DNA of 64,000 nt, taken from assembly GCF_003814745.1 (NCBI RefSeq), contig NZ_RKRD01000001.1:1612001-1676000 (forward strand), in the 5' to 3' direction. The DNA comes from Hydrogenoanaerobacterium saccharovorans. Lineage in GTDB: Bacteria > Bacillota > Clostridia > Oscillospirales > Ruminococcaceae. The notes below the pieces were generated by a model. It saw nothing but the letters and a program-made list of their open reading frames with translations. It had not been told where the DNA came from and ran no database searches. How positions within the stretch are numbered: position 1 is the first letter of the stretch; each line of letters starts with the position of its first letter. Made by a program: the position numbers and the translations under genes. Shown in pieces: positions 16,994-25,901 of the stretch.

Positions 16994-19030
16994 ATGAGCG
17001 GTATTGACGTTAGTATGGAACCTATGCTTGAAATGTTTATTTATGAAACAAGCACCCTTTTAGAGCAGCTTGACGAAATTCTTTTGGAATCGGAAAAAGA
17101 AGATAGTTTAAGCTCCGAAAATATTGATGAAATTTTTCGTATTATGCATACTATAAAAGGTTCTTCTGCTATGATGGGGTTGGAGGGCATTTCTACCCTT
17201 TCGCATAGAATAGAAGATCTTTTCTTTCTAATACGTGAAAATCCTGATGAAATCAAAGGGCATGAAGAAATTTTTGATATCGTTTTTCAAGCATCCGACT
17301 ATTTAAAAGCAGAAGTTGAACTTATTCAAAATGACGATTATACAGAAACCGATTTTTCTGATTTACTGGATCGCCTAAAAAAATTGGTTTCGCTTATTAA
17401 AAAAGAGGAGGATTCGGAAGCGCAGCAGCCTACCCAGGTATCTGCCTCGGCACAGCCTGCCCTCTCTGCAGACAAGACAAGCGAAGAAGAACAACAGATA
17501 CGAGTATTTTTTGAGGACGGATGTCAAATGGAGAATATCCGTGCATTTATGCTGGTGTCTCAAATATCTGAGTTATGCAATTCTATTTCGACAGTCCCCC
17601 CTCATCCTGAAAAAGACTCCAACTTATCTGCAGAAATCATCAAAAACGGTTTTCTGATTCGGTTTGTTCCTGCAGCCCCACTGGACGAAATCTATTCCGT
17701 ACTGGAAAACTCTATTAATATTAAATCTTACGAGAATATTGACGCTGAGCAAAAGAAAACTGCAAAGACAGGTAAAAAGGGTACCGGTACTGCATCATCA
17801 TCCGGTTCGTCACAGGAGAACTCTTCCTCCAACTCACAAAGCAGTAAGGCAGGCAAACAAAGCTTAATCAGTGTAAACCAAAGCAAACTAGACCAGCTGA
17901 TGGATATTGTTGGTGAGATTGTAATTGCCGAATCCATGGTGTCAGGCAGTTCGGATTTAAAAGGTCTTCAGCTGGATGGATTTCATAAAGCAACCCGCCA
18001 ACTGCGCAAACTTACCGACGAACTGCAGGACATTGTTATGTCTATCCGAATGGTTCCGCTCACCGGTGTATTTCAAAAAATGAACCGTATCGTACGCGAT
18101 ATGAGTAAAAAACTTAATAAATCGGTTGATTTGGTTACTTCAGGCGGTGAGACCGAGGTTGATAAAACAATTATTGATTCTATTACCGACCCGTTTATGC
18201 ATATGATCCGTAATTCTATGGATCATGCTATCGAATCACCGGAAGAACGACAAGAACTGGGGAAATCTCCAACCGGTAAAGTGACAATGGCTGCTCAAAA
18301 TGTCGGCGGTGAAATTGTAATAACCATAGCGGATGACGGAAGAGGCTTGGACAGAGATAAAATCGTGAAGAAAGCAAAAGAAAACGGTATTCTTACAAAA
18401 CCGGAAAGCGAATACACTGAGAAAGAAATATTTTCTTTGATCATGGTTCCGGGCTTTTCGACAAACGAAGCTGTAACAGAATTTTCTGGCCGCGGCGTAG
18501 GAATGGACGTTGTACGCAAAAACATAGAAAAAGTAGGCGGTTCTATTTCGGTAGAAAGTAAAAAGAACGTAGGCACCACCTTTACTATCAAAATTCCCCT
18601 TACATTGGCTATTGTTGACGGTATGGAGATTTCTGTTGGCGAAACAGCATTTACACTGCCCATTATATCGATTAAACAATCATTTAAAATCTCTGAGGAA
18701 ACAAAAATAATATACGGAACAGACGGCTGCGAAATCATTATGGTGCGTGGGCAGTGCTACCCTATCATTCGTCTGCACGAAATTTATGATATTCAAACCG
18801 ATAAAACAGCGTTGACTGACGGTATTGCTATCCTTGTTGAAAATGAAAATAAGGTTGCCTGCCTGTTTGCGGATGAACTTGTTGGCGAACAACAAGTTGT
18901 TGTAAAACCCTTCCCTATTTTCTTCAATCATCACAACCTAAAGGCGAAAGGTATGGCGGGCTGTACCATTCTTGGGGACGGCGGTATCAGTCTGATTCTC
19001 GATGTCCACAATCTGCTCAAGCAGTACTAA
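16994..19030 (+). CDS. cheA: CheA chemotaxis histidine kinase
   Basis: This 678-residue protein starts at ATG 16994, with GGAG/GGTGG upstream; the longer open frame has no support. Domains in order: P1 phosphotransfer with H52 (MHTIKGSSAMMG), a P2-like domain at about 165-250, a Ser/Gly-rich linker, P3 dimerisation, P4 ATPase with N box (MIRNSMDHAIE), G1 (ADDGRGL) and G2 (GRGVGMDVV), and a P5 CheW-like domain. It phosphorylates CheY and CheB. CheB is encoded three genes later, while no cheY is in the window. Confidence 0.95.
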   Translation: MSGIDVSMEPMLEMFIYETSTLLEQLDEILLESEKEDSLSSENIDEIFRIMHTIKGSSAMMGLEGISTLSHRIEDLFFLIRENPDEIKGHEEIFDIVFQASDYLKAEVELIQNDDYTETDFSDLLDRLKKLVSLIKKEEDSEAQQPTQVSASAQPALSADKTSEEEQQIRVFFEDGCQMENIRAFMLVSQISELCNSISTVPPHPEKDSNLSAEIIKNGFLIRFVPAAPLDEIYSVLENSINIKSYENIDAEQKKTAKTGKKGTGTASSSGSSQENSSSNSQSSKAGKQSLISVNQSKLDQLMDIVGEIVIAESMVSGSSDLKGLQLDGFHKATRQLRKLTDELQDIVMSIRMVPLTGVFQKMNRIVRDMSKKLNKSVDLVTSGGETEVDKTIIDSITDPFMHMIRNSMDHAIESPEERQELGKSPTGKVTMAAQNVGGEIVITIADDGRGLDRDKIVKKAKENGILTKPESEYTEKEIFSLIMVPGFSTNEAVTEFSGRGVGMDVVRKNIEKVGGSISVESKKNVGTTFTIKIPLTLAIVDGMEISVGETAFTLPIISIKQSFKISEETKIIYGTDGCEIIMVRGQCYPIIRLHEIYDIQTDKTALTDGIAILVENENKVACLFADELVGEQQVVVKPFPIFFNHHNLKAKGMAGCTILGDGGISLILDVHNLLKQY

Positions 19031-19042
19031 GGAGGTTTTATC

Positions 19043-19519
19043 ATGAATGAAAATATCAATGCATCTACAGCTCTTGACGACCTTATGGGGCGATTTCTCA
19101 CCTTTTACATAGGCGATACCATTTATGGCGTTGAACTGCTGCATGTATTAGAAATCATCAGCATTCAAGCAATCACCAGTGTTCCGAAAGTTCCTAACTA
19201 TATCAAAGGCATTATCAACCTCAGAGGTAAAATTGTACCTGTTGTAGATGTTCGTTTGAAACTGGGTAAAGAAGAAAGAGAGTACGATGAGCGTACTTGC
19301 ATCATTGTTGTTAGCATTGACGAAATGTCGGTAGGATTAATTGTTGACCGCGTATCGGAAGTAGTGGATATTGATAATGTTGGGCTTTCTGCACCGCCGG
19401 AATTAAGCTCTTCTTCAACCAACCAGTATTTAAGTTCGATTGCTAAAATAGAAGATAAAGTGATTCTTAACATTGATTTGGAACGCTTTTTCTTTGAAGA
19501 AATCGGCGGAATACTCTAG
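19043..19519 (+). CDS. cheW: CheW chemotaxis coupling protein (plus-strand copy)
   Basis: This 158-residue protein starts at ATG 19043, behind a full AAGGAGG. CheW segments: FYIGDTIYGVELLHVLEI, PNYIKGIINLRGKIVPVVDV and DEMSVGLIVDRVSEV. It lies 12 bp after cheA and is surely co-transcribed with it. It differs clearly from the minus-strand CheW. Confidence 0.93.
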   Translation: MNENINASTALDDLMGRFLTFYIGDTIYGVELLHVLEIISIQAITSVPKVPNYIKGIINLRGKIVPVVDVRLKLGKEEREYDERTCIIVVSIDEMSVGLIVDRVSEVVDIDNVGLSAPPELSSSSTNQYLSSIAKIEDKVILNIDLERFFFEEIGGIL

Positions 19520-19561
19520 CCGGTTTGCAAATAATATTAATATGGAAAGGAGCAACTGTAT

Positions 19562-20383
19562 ATGATCGCTATGACAGATAAAGAATTCGACACACTCACA
19601 AAATTCGTTAAACAAAATTACGGAATAGATCTTACTAAAAAACGTATTTTAATAGAAGGCCGCCTTTCCAACACGATTACAGCAAAAGGATTATCCTCTT
19701 TTGAGGAATATTTGAACCTGATTTTTAATGATAAATCGGGGCAGGAAATGAAAGTGCTGTTAAATAAGCTTACTACGAACCACACCTTTTTCTTAAGAGA
19801 ATCGGATCATTTTCAATTTTTAAAGGAGTATGTGCTGCCGTATTTGGTAAAACACCGTAAAAACAAAGATTTGCGCATTTGGAGTGCCGGCTGCTCTGCC
19901 GGACAAGAACCTTATACAATGGCAATGGTGATTGCCGATTTTTTCGGCAATCAAAGCAGTTCTTGGGATACAACGATTTTAGCGACCGATTTGTCTACCC
20001 ATGTTTTAGAACAGGCAAAAACGGGGATTTATTCTGCAGAAAGCATAAAGGATGTTCCCCCCGAATGGATGCAAAAGTATTTCATCGATAAAAAAGACGG
20101 TACTTTTGAGATTTGCGACCGTATTAAAAAAGAAGTGGTTTTTCGCCATGCCAATTTGATGGAGCCGTTTAATTACAAAAAACCTTTTGATATCATCTTC
20201 TGCAGAAATGTAATGATATACTACGATGCTCCCACTAAAATTACCTTGGTTAACAAATTTTACGATTGCACAGCAAATGGAGGTTTTCTTTTTATCGGCC
20301 ATTCAGAAACCATAAATCGTGAAAACACAAAATACCGCTACATCAAACCCGCTGTCTACCAGAAGGGGGAGAATGCTAGATGA
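19562..20383 (+). CDS. cheR: CheR chemoreceptor methyltransferase
   Basis: This 273-residue protein has the CheR N-terminal helical domain (residues 5-70) and the SAM-dependent methyltransferase domain: WSAGCSAGQEPYTMAM binds SAM, and FDIIFCRNVMIYYD and FIGHSE follow. It methylates glutamates on chemoreceptors. ATG 19562 follows AAAGGAG; an internal ATG at 19571 is possible. Its stop overlaps the cheB start (ATGA), a sign of translational coupling with the opposing enzyme. Confidence 0.95.
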   Translation: MIAMTDKEFDTLTKFVKQNYGIDLTKKRILIEGRLSNTITAKGLSSFEEYLNLIFNDKSGQEMKVLLNKLTTNHTFFLRESDHFQFLKEYVLPYLVKHRKNKDLRIWSAGCSAGQEPYTMAMVIADFFGNQSSSWDTTILATDLSTHVLEQAKTGIYSAESIKDVPPEWMQKYFIDKKDGTFEICDRIKKEVVFRHANLMEPFNYKKPFDIIFCRNVMIYYDAPTKITLVNKFYDCTANGGFLFIGHSETINRENTKYRYIKPAVYQKGENAR

Positions 20384-21423
20384 GACCAATGAAAAAAATC
20401 CGTGTACTTATTGTCGATGATTCTATCGTCTTCCGCGAAACACTCAGCCAAAAACTATCTGCCAACCCGCAGCTTGAAGTAGTTGGTTCTGCAGCAGATA
20501 CTTTTGATGCTATGGAAAAAATCAAGCAGCTGCGGCCTGATGTGCTGACATTGGATGTTGAAATGCCCAAAATGAACGGCATAGATTTTTTAAAAAAGTT
20601 GATGCCAACTGACCCGCTGCCTGTTGTTGTTGTAAGTTCTTTGCCCATAAACGCTTTTGAAGCTTTGGACGCCGGTGCAGTTGATTTTGTAAGAAAGCCG
20701 TCAGCAAAATCATCATCGGATATAACTGATTTTATCAACGAGTTAATTGTAAAAATTAAAATTGCCTCAACAGCTCATGTAGGCAAAAAATTATCTGCTA
20801 TTCCACAGCCGGCAACTCAGTTTACCGCGGATATAGATAATATGGTGATAGCCATAGGAGCATCCACAGGTGGAACGGAGGCGATTCTTTCTGTTATTAA
20901 AGATTTGCCTGTTACTACCCCTGGTATTGTAATAGTACAACACATGCCGCCTGTATTTACAAAAATGTATGCTCAGCGCCTTGATAAAAATTGCATTATG
21001 AGTGTAAAAGAAGCAGAAAACTTGGATCGTGTAGAAAAAGGCAAAGTGATAATTGCGGCAGGCGAAAATCATTTGACTCTCGCACGTGATGCAAGAGGAT
21101 TTTACGTAAAAAGCCGCCCCGGCCAAAAAGTTAGCGGTCATTGCCCGTCAGTAGATGTTTTATTTGACTCTGTGGCAAGCATTGCAGGCTCTAACGCGAT
21201 TGGTATTTTGCTTACAGGCATGGGAGCAGATGGCGCCAAAGGGCTGTTAAATATGCGCAAGAACGGCGCATACACAATCGGCCAAAATAAAGAGAGTTGT
21301 GTTGTTTACGGTATGCCGATGGTTGCGTATAATATAGGTGCAGTAACAAAGCAACTCCCCCTACTGGATATAACAGGGGATATTATTGGTTATATGAACA
21401 AAATAGGAAATACTAAGAAATAA
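20380..21423 (+). CDS. cheB: CheB methylesterase response regulator
   Basis: This 347-residue protein has an N-terminal receiver domain with the acidic pair D13/D14, phospho-acceptor D59 (LTLDVEMPKMNG) and the lysine K107 region (VRKPSAK). A linker leads to the esterase domain with nucleophile Ser in IGASTGGTEA, His in VQHMPP and Asp in LTGMGADGAKG. It removes receptor methyl groups and may deamidate glutamines. It is the last gene of the cheAWRB operon, followed by a strong terminator. Confidence 0.95.
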   Translation: MRPMKKIRVLIVDDSIVFRETLSQKLSANPQLEVVGSAADTFDAMEKIKQLRPDVLTLDVEMPKMNGIDFLKKLMPTDPLPVVVVSSLPINAFEALDAGAVDFVRKPSAKSSSDITDFINELIVKIKIASTAHVGKKLSAIPQPATQFTADIDNMVIAIGASTGGTEAILSVIKDLPVTTPGIVIVQHMPPVFTKMYAQRLDKNCIMSVKEAENLDRVEKGKVIIAAGENHLTLARDARGFYVKSRPGQKVSGHCPSVDVLFDSVASIAGSNAIGILLTGMGADGAKGLLNMRKNGAYTIGQNKESCVVYGMPMVAYNIGAVTKQLPLLDITGDIIGYMNKIGNTKK

Positions 21424-21441
21424 TGTAACCGTTTATAGTAC

Positions 21442-21475
21442 AAAACGCAAACAGAAATTCTGTTTGCGTTTTTTT
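21442..21475 (+). terminator. Terminator of the cheAWRB operon
   Basis: AAAACGCAAACAG (21442-21454) and CTGTTTGCGTTTTT form a near-perfect stem ending in a T run. Confidence 0.9.
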
Positions 21476-21607
21476 ATGATAAATTATATTAATATTGTAA
21501 CCGTCAAATAACCACACAGACAAAGCCTTACTGAAGCTTTAAAACTTGGGTGGATTTAAAATATTGTGATTAATTCAGCTTGCAGCTTTACTGATTTCAG
21601 GGCAGAC

Positions 21608-21627
21608 TATTATCCAATTGGATAATA
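21608..21627. promoter_or_regulatory. 20-bp perfect palindrome
   Basis: TATTATCCAA joined to TTGGATAATA is a perfect palindrome in the noncoding interval 21476-21874. No gene start is close on either strand, so it is either a protein-binding site for something lost or a relic. An open frame at about 21592-21760 reads like a protein end (AALFEPLVDNMKEEMLVKL) and may be a remnant. Confidence 0.4.
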
Positions 21628-21703
21628 AAAGGTGCAGCACTTTTCGAGCCTCTTGTAGATAATATGAAAGAAGAAATGCTAGTCAAATTGTACCAATTAA
21701 AAC

Positions 21704-21747
21704 AACTCCTTTACTTTAAGGGTATACCCCATAAAGCAAAGGAGTTT
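21704..21747. terminator. Large bidirectional hairpin downstream of spo0A
   Basis: AACTCCTTT (21704-21712) pairs with AAAGGAGTT (21738-21746). The centre is the palindrome GGGTATACCC (21720-21729), with TTTA/TAAA pairing between. It may terminate minus-strand transcripts coming from spo0A, although it lies about 130 bp beyond the stop. Confidence 0.5.
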
Positions 21748-21874
21748 ATTGCACTATAATTAATAATTTATTTTGGCTAATAACTTGTGTATAGAAAAAT
21801 AAACCAATCATGCATAATATTTATTTGCTTGAAAACTTTGTAATAAAATATTAAAAAACCGCTTAGGTAAGCCA

Positions 21875-22678
21875 TCATTTAACCGCTTCTGCCTCGGTAC
21901 GCATCCCTTTTAAGCGAAGGGTAAGCTTGTCAGAGATGAGGGCAATAAATTCGCTGTTAGTCGGTTTACCGCGCGAATTATGAATGGTATATCCAAAGTA
22001 ACTGTTGAGAATATCCACGTCGCCTCTGTCCCAGGCAACTTCAATTGCATGACGGATTGCACGCTCTACCCTGGAGGAAGTGGTATTGTAGCGTTTTGCA
22101 ACTGTGGGATAAAGCTGTTTTGTAACCGAATTGATAATGTCGTGATCTTCAATGCAAAGCATAATCGATTCGCGCAAATAATGGTATCCCTTAATATGAG
22201 CAGGAACACCGATTTGATGAATAATTTCTGTTACCATCATTTCTATATCGGGTTCTGATTTGACAAAAGGCAACACTTGTGCATTTGAAATATTCGTCAT
22301 TTTACGAATTCCGGTCAGTTGAACAATTCTTTCAACCAAAACTTCAACATCAAACGGCTTTAAGAAAAAATAAGATGCTCCGGTATCCATTACTTCTTTT
22401 TGCAAAGTTGGATTGTCGAAAGTAGACATAACCATAAACAGAGGTTTTGCTGTGCCGGCATTTTTTACTTGCTTCATAACAGAAATCGCATCGAAATACG
22501 GCATAAAAATGTCACACAGCACAACATCCGGCTTTTGCTCTGATATTTTTTCAAGCAAAATCGCACCGTCCTTTTCAAGAATTGTGGTGTCAAAGCCGTA
22601 GGTTTTCAAGAGATTGGAACAGGGAACTGAAAAATCTTTATTATCGTCCGCAATAATAATTTTTAGCCTGTTTTCCAT
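21875..22678 (-). CDS. spo0A: Spo0A, master regulator of sporulation
   Basis: This 267-residue protein starts at ATG 22678 after GGAGG; the longer frame reads through the promoter. The receiver domain has D10/D11, phospho-acceptor D56 (VVLCDIFMP), and K in FLKPFD. The C-terminal domain (about 155-265) has the Spo0A recognition helix SSRVERAIRHAIEVAWDRGD and NSEFIALISDKL. Phosphorylated Spo0A binds 0A boxes and starts sporulation. It follows spoIVB, the classical order in endospore formers. Confidence 0.96.
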   Translation of the reverse strand: MENRLKIIIADDNKDFSVPCSNLLKTYGFDTTILEKDGAILLEKISEQKPDVVLCDIFMPYFDAISVMKQVKNAGTAKPLFMVMSTFDNPTLQKEVMDTGASYFFLKPFDVEVLVERIVQLTGIRKMTNISNAQVLPFVKSEPDIEMMVTEIIHQIGVPAHIKGYHYLRESIMLCIEDHDIINSVTKQLYPTVAKRYNTTSSRVERAIRHAIEVAWDRGDVDILNSYFGYTIHNSRGKPTNSEFIALISDKLTLRLKGMRTEAEAVK

Positions 22679-22719
22679 GATAATTCCTCCAAGTTGTCTG
22701 TAATATTTCCGTCTTCTAT

Positions 22720-22748
22720 ATATTACCATATATTTCCAAAATTGGCAA
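22720..22748 (-). promoter_or_regulatory. Probable spo0A promoter
   Basis: On the minus strand TTGCCA (22748-22743), a 17-bp spacer and TAATAT (22725-22720) fit a vegetative sigma-A promoter about 42 bp before the spo0A start, separate from spoIVB read-through. Confidence 0.65.
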
Positions 22749-22810
22749 TACTTTTTTCGTCTTTTTATCACAATATTATTTATAACATTTACGTAAATTT
22801 TTGTCAATTA

Positions 22811-24043
22811 TTACGAAGCCATTCGCATTGCATTTTCTACATTGTCGATGGAATAATACATATTCTCAGCGAATATGCCGAAACCACGTGTCGGATCATT
22901 AACAAATACATGTGTAACGGCACCAATTAACTTACCATCTTGCAAAATGGGGCTGCCGCTCATTCCTTGTACTATACCCCCGGTTTTTGCAAGAAGTTTG
23001 GGGTCGGTGATGCGAATTACCATGTTTTTGGTAGGATTGGTGTCACCAAAATTAACCTTTTCTATCATTATGTCGTATTCTTGAGGTGTGCTGCCATTAA
23101 GTGTAGTTAAAATAGTTGCTGAGCTTGCTTTAACCTCTTGACGAAATGCAATGGGAATAAGCACAGGAGGAGTAATTTTTGAATTGAGCGTACCATAAAT
23201 GCCTGTCTCATTATTTAAATACAGATTACCAAGCTTACCATTTTCGTAAAAATTGCCTTGTAATTCTCCCGGTACGCCGCTTTCGCCTTTTACGCAGCCT
23301 GTAATATCTACTTGAACCGCCTCGCCTTTCATCAGCGGCAAAATTTCACCGGTATCAACATCGCATACAGCATGCCCCAAGCCACCAAAAACGCCCGATA
23401 TAGGGTCGTAAAAAGTCATTGTACCAATTCCTGCAGAAGAGTCTCTCACCCACATACCTGCTTTAAATTCATCACTTACACCGCTTCTGCGCGGAACAAG
23501 TGTAACCGTCATAGGAGTATTTTTTCGTTTTAAGTTAACTTTAAGCGGTTTACCTCCGCTTTTTTCAAGAATATCTCCTACTTGCTCATTTGAATAAACT
23601 TCTTTCCCGTTGATGCGCATAACAACATCGCCAATTCGTATTCCGGCTTCTTTCGCGGGATTTATTGGACCTGCTTCGGTATCAAGGTCACTTAAGCCAA
23701 CTACCATTACACCTTCAGTGAACATCTTAATGCCAAAAGGTGAACCGCACGCTGCTACCATTTGTTTATCCACTACCTGTACTGTGACCTGTTTAAGCGG
23801 TATAGAACCAAATAGTTTTAACTGTGCTTGATAGGTATTGCCTGATTGTGTCAACACCTGCCGTAAACTATTTTTATTTTCAACACTTGCAGTTACATTT
23901 AATTGAGAGCGGATAGAAAATTCTTCTCCTTCTGCAATCATATAGCGATCGGGTAGTAAATTACTGATATAAAATAGAAAACACAGCAGTGCCGCAATAC
24001 AAATTGCAAAGGCACTCACTGTCGCTTTTAAAAAATTTTTCAT
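22811..24043 (-). CDS. spoIVB: SpoIVB peptidase (S55 family)
   Basis: This 410-residue protein has an N-terminal membrane anchor (residues 8-28), a PDZ domain at about 110-185 (GIRIGDVVMRINGKEVYS) and the S55 serine protease domain with H224 (GGLGHAVCD) and nucleophile S364 (QGMSGSPIL); an Asp in the ITDPKLL segment is the likely third residue. It is secreted from the forespore and cleaves SpoIVFA, releasing sigma-K processing. The neighbour is spo0A, as expected. A weak AGGATGAATT site precedes the ATG. Confidence 0.94.
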   Translation of the reverse strand: MKNFLKATVSAFAICIAALLCFLFYISNLLPDRYMIAEGEEFSIRSQLNVTASVENKNSLRQVLTQSGNTYQAQLKLFGSIPLKQVTVQVVDKQMVAACGSPFGIKMFTEGVMVVGLSDLDTEAGPINPAKEAGIRIGDVVMRINGKEVYSNEQVGDILEKSGGKPLKVNLKRKNTPMTVTLVPRRSGVSDEFKAGMWVRDSSAGIGTMTFYDPISGVFGGLGHAVCDVDTGEILPLMKGEAVQVDITGCVKGESGVPGELQGNFYENGKLGNLYLNNETGIYGTLNSKITPPVLIPIAFRQEVKASSATILTTLNGSTPQEYDIMIEKVNFGDTNPTKNMVIRITDPKLLAKTGGIVQGMSGSPILQDGKLIGAVTHVFVNDPTRGFGIFAENMYYSIDNVENAMRMAS

Positions 24044-24563
24044 AATTCATCCTCACATCTTTTAAAATAATAATCATCGACATCAATTATTTTGGACGGA
24101 CGGATGATTTTTATGAAAGGCAAAATGTTATTAAATTGGTTATCAATTTTGTTATGTGCAAATCTTCCTTTGACAGTTATGATTTTCCGATGATAAAATT
24201 AATTTCCTGATTTAAAACCAATGAAAATTAAGCGGCTGAATCGGCTGATAATATAGCTTCATGTAAATTTAAAATTTTTTCGACCTTCCTATTTTGCCCC
24301 AAATTCCTAAAATTACCGCAAAATTTGGCTTAAAAAAGAAATTAAATTAGATAGCAATTATAATTGCCTTGAGATAAGATATAGTGTGATGAAGTTTTTA
24401 TCTGATGCATAAAATAATATTCCTATCGATATAGTAGACAATAGTTTTACCTTAAAATTGTACAAAATTATGAAACATGTCATAATAATTTACCAAAAAA
24501 ACAATAATTTTATTAGAACCGCATCTGCCCCTATGATAAACTATAGAAAAGGATGGTGTACAA
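24044..24563. other. AT-rich intergenic region between spoIVB and the PocR regulator
   Basis: No gene is seen in this divergent interval of 520 bp. A plus-strand promoter TTGTAC (24458-24463), 17 bp, CATAAT (24481-24486) is placed to drive the PocR-AraC gene. A TTTTTTCGACC at about 24275 is one base off the core 0A-box complement, too weak to call. Confidence 0.5.
24458..24486 (+). promoter_or_regulatory. Probable promoter of the PocR-AraC gene
   Basis: TTGTAC and CATAAT are separated by exactly 17 bp, about 78 bp upstream of the start codon. Confidence 0.5.
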
Positions 24564-25868
24564 ATGCCGCAGATTTTTGAAGAGCCAATCAGTCGCTTTG
24601 ATCTTGCACTTGCAAAAGAATGCGCCGATGCATTTTCATTATCAACGGGTATTGGTTGCACGGTTTCTGATTTGAACGGCAATGTGCTACACAGTATCGG
24701 GTACAGTTGCAGTTGCTGCGAAGTTTGTTCAATTATAAATGAAAAAAAAGATGCAGAACTGAAATGTAAGGATGCGCTCCTTTATGGAATGATGCAGGCA
24801 GAACGCTTTGGCGGCAAATATATATATTATTGTCCTATGGGGCTTACTTGCTTTGTTTCACCCATTATGAGTGAGAATGAAGGAGTTGCATTAGTAACCG
24901 CAGGACCGTTGCTGATGGTAGAAACCGATGATTACATTAACTTTGACCTCAATAACCTAAAACTTTCAAACAAAAAAATTGAGAAAGTTTTAAGCGTTAT
25001 TCATAATATCCCTTATGTTAGCCCCGAACGGGTGTCGCGCATGTCTACCTTACTTTTTATGTCAGTTGGTTTTTTAAATAACATAGCCTCCTACAACCAA
25101 CTGTTAAAAACGCAAAATTCTGATACAATTCAAGGGCAGGTTGGTGACTTTGTTCATCAGTTAAAGCTGGAAAATAATAAGGATGCTTCTTCTTACCCGT
25201 TGAATAAAGAACATGAACTGATGCAATCCATTATAGATTCGGACAAACCAAACTCTCAGCGTCTGCTAAATGAATTGCTTGGGCACATTTTCTTTTCATC
25301 CGGCGGTGATTTTAAAATTATAAAGACACGCGTTTATGAGTTGATTGTTTTACTGTCACGTGCCGCAATAGATGGAGGTGCTGAAACATCGCTGGTTTTC
25401 GATATGAATCACCGCTATATGGGCGAGATTGAACGCATTATATCTGTAGATGAATTGTGTTACTGGCTATCAACCGTAATGAGTCGATACACTGATTTGG
25501 TATTTAAATTTTCGGATGTAAAGCATATTGATGTTATACGCAAAGCGGCAGAATACATACGTAAAAATTACGCTGGGAAAATTACGCTGGAAGAAGTTGC
25601 CTCTTATGTATACCTCTCTCCGTCTTACTTCAGTAAGGTATTTAAAGAGGAAATGGACTGCAACTTTAATACCTACCTAAATAAAATACGTATTGAAAAA
25701 AGTAAAAAATTGCTCTTGACCGATAAAATCAAGCTTGTTGATATTTCGGGAATTGTGGGCTTTGAAGATCAGAGTTATTTTTCAAAGGTATTTAAAAAAA
25801 TGACAGGTATTACCCCCGGCAAATATCGTGAGTCAAGAGGCTTAATCAAACCTAAAAAAGCAAATTAA
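24564..25868 (+). CDS. AraC-family regulator with PocR sensor domain
   Basis: This 434-residue protein begins with a PocR-type sensory domain (residues about 5-170) containing a cysteine-rich loop (YSCSCCEVC) and YYCPMGLTCFVSPI. A linker follows, then two AraC-type helix-turn-helix motifs at the C-terminus (about 320-430): ITLEEVASYVYLSPSYFSKV and DISGIVGFEDQSYFSKVF. PocR domains sense small hydrocarbon-type metabolites such as diols and methylated compounds. It lies 33 bp before the corrinoid protein gene, so it probably regulates that gene in response to a methyl donor (inference). Confidence 0.9.
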   Translation: MPQIFEEPISRFDLALAKECADAFSLSTGIGCTVSDLNGNVLHSIGYSCSCCEVCSIINEKKDAELKCKDALLYGMMQAERFGGKYIYYCPMGLTCFVSPIMSENEGVALVTAGPLLMVETDDYINFDLNNLKLSNKKIEKVLSVIHNIPYVSPERVSRMSTLLFMSVGFLNNIASYNQLLKTQNSDTIQGQVGDFVHQLKLENNKDASSYPLNKEHELMQSIIDSDKPNSQRLLNELLGHIFFSSGGDFKIIKTRVYELIVLLSRAAIDGGAETSLVFDMNHRYMGEIERIISVDELCYWLSTVMSRYTDLVFKFSDVKHIDVIRKAAEYIRKNYAGKITLEEVASYVYLSPSYFSKVFKEEMDCNFNTYLNKIRIEKSKKLLLTDKIKLVDISGIVGFEDQSYFSKVFKKMTGITPGKYRESRGLIKPKKAN

Positions 25869-25901
25869 GTTTTAAGATTATAAAAAAGGAGTCGATTTTA
25901 A

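Noticed and set aside
22679..22807. 43-codon N-terminal extension of Spo0A
   Set aside because: It covers the spo0A promoter, and a proper GGAGG site precedes the internal ATG, which gives the canonical receiver start.
24270..24290. Possible 0A box (TTTTTTCGACC) upstream of the PocR regulator
   Set aside because: It differs from the 0A-box core and lies far from any promoter; a match this short is expected by chance in AT-rich DNA.
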